Positions 14,212 through 16,052 of a DNA stretch of 16,052 nucleotides are shown here, one piece after another. The first letter of the stretch is position 1. Every line of letters begins with the position of its first letter. Below the pieces are notes generated by a model, which was not told the origin of the DNA, searched no databases, and worked only from the letters and a program-made list of their open reading frames with translations. The stretch is taken from the NCBI GenBank assembly GCA_024639625.1, contig JAHEIA010000006.1, forward strand, positions 1 through 16,052, read 5' to 3'. The stretch is from Chromatiales bacterium (GTDB lineage Bacteria; Pseudomonadota; Gammaproteobacteria; Chromatiales; Chromatiaceae). A program made the translations under genes and the position numbers.

Positions 14212-15048
14212 ATGAAGCGACGAAGATTTCTGAAATCGGTCCTGGTGGGCGGGGCCGTAGCTCTCAGCGGGAGTTACCCGGTGTTGATTGAACGGAACAT
14301 CGTCCAGGTCAATCGATACAGAATTCCGGTCAGCAATTTGCCGCCGTCGTTCGACGGGTTCACCGTTGCGCACCTCACGGATTTGCATCTGGGGGTGTTG
14401 GTCTCGGAGTCTTTCGTCGAGGGGATAGTGGAGCGCACGAACCGCTTGCGAGCAGACATCATCGTCTGTACAGGCGACTACGTACACGAAAGAAACACAA
14501 TCGAGGAGATCGACAAGGTCTGGCCCATCTTGTCGAAATTGGAGGCAAGATACGGGGTCTACTCGGTTCTCGGGAATCACGATCATTGGGCGGACCTTGA
14601 TCGATCCCTTTATTGGATGGAACGAAGCGGGCAGAACCTACGGCACAGATGCACGCCTGTCGCCAGAGGACGCGACAGGATCCTTGTCGGTGGAGCAGGT
14701 GACTATTGGGAAGACGAATTGAAGATCGACAAGGTGTTTTCCTGCTCCGATGCGCATGAGTGCCGAGTGTTATTGGCGCACAATCCGGATTCGGTAGACA
14801 CGCCCTACGATACCCCCCTGTCGCTGGTGCTCAGCGGACACACACACGGTGGGCAGGTCGTATTCCCATTCTTTGGCCCACCCGTGCTGCCAGTGAAGAA
14901 CAAGGCGTATTCCAGCGGCCTGATATCCACGCCGAGAACCCAACTTTTCATCAGTCGAGGGATCGGCTGGGCCATCTACCCGGTACGCTTCAACTGCTAT
15001 CCGGAGATTGCAGTACTGGAATTGGTCGGGCCCGACACAATGGCCTGA
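14212..15048 (+). CDS. Tat-exported metallophosphoesterase (YkuE-like)
   Basis: A 278-residue calcineurin-like phosphoesterase with all five metal-binding blocks: LTDLHLG (Asp57, His59), CTGDYVHE (Asp89), LGNHDHW (Asn122, His123), LAHNPD (His190) and LSGHTHGGQ (His210, His212). The N-terminus MKRRRFLKSVLVGGAVALSG is a twin-arginine signal or anchor. The block order and length fit YkuE-type enzymes of the cell envelope, for which a lipid-linked phosphoester such as UDP-2,3-diacylglucosamine or a phospholipid headgroup has been considered; the substrate here is not determined. The start is ATG 14212, overlapping by ATGA a short upstream open frame, with purines GAGCG about 7 bases upstream. Two small hairpins follow the stop. 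Confidence 0.93.
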   Translation: MKRRRFLKSVLVGGAVALSGSYPVLIERNIVQVNRYRIPVSNLPPSFDGFTVAHLTDLHLGVLVSESFVEGIVERTNRLRADIIVCTGDYVHERNTIEEIDKVWPILSKLEARYGVYSVLGNHDHWADLDRSLYWMERSGQNLRHRCTPVARGRDRILVGGAGDYWEDELKIDKVFSCSDAHECRVLLAHNPDSVDTPYDTPLSLVLSGHTHGGQVVFPFFGPPVLPVKNKAYSSGLISTPRTQLFISRGIGWAIYPVRFNCYPEIAVLELVGPDTMA

Positions 15049-15084
15049 GGAGTGTGTCAGGCATAGGAACAGGGGGCTGCCCGG

Positions 15085-15126
15085 TGCTCGAAGAGCATGC
15101 GGAGGGCCTCCTGGAGAGGCAGGAGG
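15085..15126 (+). terminator. Two tandem hairpins after the metallophosphoesterase
   Basis: TGCTC-GAA-GAGCA (15085-15097) is followed by CCTCCTG (15107-15113) pairing perfectly with CAGGAGG (15120-15126) across a 6-base loop. They begin 37 bases after the stop codon. Neither has a T tract, so their role as terminators is tentative. Confidence 0.4.
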
Positions 15127-15258
15127 ACAGACAAGCCCTGCGCGGAATCGTGCGCGATCGGTACGCTCTACCATGGGAGAGATCGGCGACCAAGATAGGC
15201 GCCTGTAGATCGCAGGGCGGCCGCTAGCGAGAGGGTCCCATCGGAAGAATGGTAGCGA

Positions 15259-15549
15259 ATGAAGCAGCCGGGACTTAACCGTAAAGAGGGCGTGGCCGAG
15301 TCAGAATTTCCTGACGACGTGCTCGACGCGCTACGCGCAAATCGGAAGATCGATGCGATCAAGCTGCTGCGGGAGCAGCGAGATCTCGGACTCAGAGAGG
15401 CCAAGCAACTTATCGATGCCTATGTCGCCAAGAATGCGCATCAAGTCGTAGGAACTCATTTGCCAAAGGAGTCGAAGCTCCGGCCTTTGCTGCTTGCCGG
15501 CCTCCTGATCGCCGGGATCTACACCGCGTACCGCTTTCTATCCCAATAG
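15259..15549 (+). CDS. Small membrane-anchored protein with L7/L12 C-terminal-like domain
   Basis: A 96-residue protein. Residues 18-60 (DDVLDALRANRKIDAIKLLR and following, ending GLREAKQLIDAYV) match the helix-turn-helix core of the ribosomal L7/L12 C-terminal domain, including the IxAIKLLRE...GLREAK pattern. It is not the ribosomal protein: it lacks the N-terminal dimerisation domain and carries a C-terminal transmembrane helix (LRPLLLAGLLIAGIYTAYRF, 74-93), which would tether the domain to the cytoplasmic face of the membrane. Its role is unknown; in L7/L12 this domain recruits translation GTPases, so a similar protein-binding role is conceivable. ATG 15259 has GGAAGA about 10 bases upstream. 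Confidence 0.8.
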   Translation: MKQPGLNRKEGVAESEFPDDVLDALRANRKIDAIKLLREQRDLGLREAKQLIDAYVAKNAHQVVGTHLPKESKLRPLLLAGLLIAGIYTAYRFLSQ

Positions 15550-15906
15550 GGCGCAACTGAGTGCCGAGCGACTCGCACTCCATTGGGGGGTGCGCAGGCC
15601 TTATACCGTCGGATAGATGGCGCCCACCAACGGCACGGTGAGCGTGAGATTCAGCCCGGTGAATCGGCATGGACGACCCAAAGACCCGGGGGTCCCAATT
15701 GGCCGGTGTATACCGGTCCGCGCGCTGGGTCGGTTGAAAAGATTCTCGGAACCGAACGCGAGTCCGCCGGTTTGCCTGGGACCGATGAAATAGTACGGAG
15801 AATTGCAGACCCGGCAGCCGGCGTCTACCGGGAGCACCTATCATGCCGGGTTGAGGGGCAGGAAGCTTTGGCCAACAGCGGCTCGCCACGATCGACCGCA
15901 AAGCAC

Positions 15907-15929
15907 GGGCCCTAGCGCCGCTACGGCCC
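15907..15929. repeat. GC-rich hairpin
   Basis: GGGCC (15907-15911) pairs with GGCCC (15925-15929); inside, TAGC pairs with GCTA after a single C-C mismatch, leaving a 3-base loop. It lies 9 bases before a larger hairpin. Confidence 0.5.
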
Positions 15930-15938
15930 TCCGGTGAA

Positions 15939-15985
15939 CTTGATCTGACAGCGACCGGCTTCGCTGGTGCGGCTGTCAGGTCAAG
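15939..15985. repeat. Long 14-bp hairpin
   Basis: CTTGATCTGACAGC (15939-15952) is complementary to GCTGTCAGGTCAAG (15972-15985) at 13 of 14 positions. Within the 19-base loop CCGGC and GCTGG can pair with one G-U. The fold is therefore an extended, nearly continuous hairpin. No T tract follows, so it is not a standard terminator. It could be a dispersed palindromic repeat or part of a small RNA. Confidence 0.7.
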
Positions 15986-16052
15986 TCGTGAATGCGGCGC
16001 CGAGCGCGATTCCCTCCGCGGCCCGGGTGCTTGCCGCCACTCAAATTCGGCT

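Larger units (their letters stand above)
15550..16052. other. Terminal 503 bp without a convincing gene
   Basis: The plus-strand frame 15583-15915 and minus-strand frames 15601-15837 and 15410-15901 lack recognisable domains. The minus-strand translation GGLAFGSENLFNRPS faintly recalls the C-terminal region of outer-membrane receptors, but a stop codon immediately precedes it and no barrel sequence is visible. Two strong hairpins lie at 15907-15929 and 15939-15985. A gene could begin past the right edge. Confidence 0.45.

Noticed and set aside
15601..15837. Remnant of a TonB-dependent receptor C-terminus on the minus strand
   Set aside because: The resemblance rests on a short stretch (FGSENLFNRP); a stop codon immediately precedes the frame and no barrel strands or plug are visible.
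15939..15985. Integron attC site
   Set aside because: The hairpin is attC-like in shape, but the RYYYAAC and GTTRRRY core sites are absent and there is no integrase or cassette array.

Overview
The window looks like chromosomal DNA of a GC-rich gammaproteobacterium with sulfur-oxidising capacity. The main evidence is a complete sulfide:quinone oxidoreductase (SQR) that closely matches what I recall of the Acidithiobacillus ferrooxidans enzyme in length, start, end and cysteine placement. Single stand-alone genes, Tat-exported proteins, a chromate transporter and a TerC-type metal transporter fit a free-living Chromatiales- or Acidiferrobacterales-like organism. That placement is inference, because no rRNA or other phylogenetic marker is present.

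Left part (1-5019). A small membrane-protein gene sits on a perfect 17-bp inverted repeat that begins at base 1. It is followed by the most distinctive block: a beta-ketoacyl synthase III (KASIII) on the plus strand, facing a tight minus-strand operon. Read in transcription order, the operon is FabF-type ketosynthase, di-iron fatty acid hydroxylase/desaturase, dedicated acyl carrier protein, and membrane-anchored PAPS-type sulfotransferase. KASIII and the sulfotransferase overlap tail to tail by 50 bp. The simplest reading is a specialised lipid pathway that builds an acyl chain on its own carrier, oxidises it and sulfates it. I know of no named pathway with exactly this set, and it is the best candidate here for an undescribed system.

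Middle part (5020-9973). A 476-bp divergent regulatory region separates the lipid operon from sqr. Next come an unidentified 78-aa gene with its own promoter-like signal and leader hairpin, a secreted two-EF-hand protein (minus strand), a roughly 600-bp apparently non-coding stretch, a TerC-family membrane protein, and a Tat-exported intradiol ring-cleavage dioxygenase with all four iron ligands.

Right part (9974-16052). A non-coding stretch with a 19-bp dyad precedes an Imm50-like protein with no visible toxin. Then come the chromate transporter chrA, an exported SixA-type histidine phosphatase, a GNAT acetyltransferase, a 568-bp gap, a Tat-exported YkuE-like metallophosphoesterase, and a small membrane-anchored protein with a ribosomal L7/L12 C-terminal-like domain. 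The last 500 bases hold two strong hairpins and no convincing gene. I saw no tRNA, rRNA, CRISPR array, transposase or phage gene. Apart from the lipid operon, most genes look individually transcribed, often with a stem-loop downstream.
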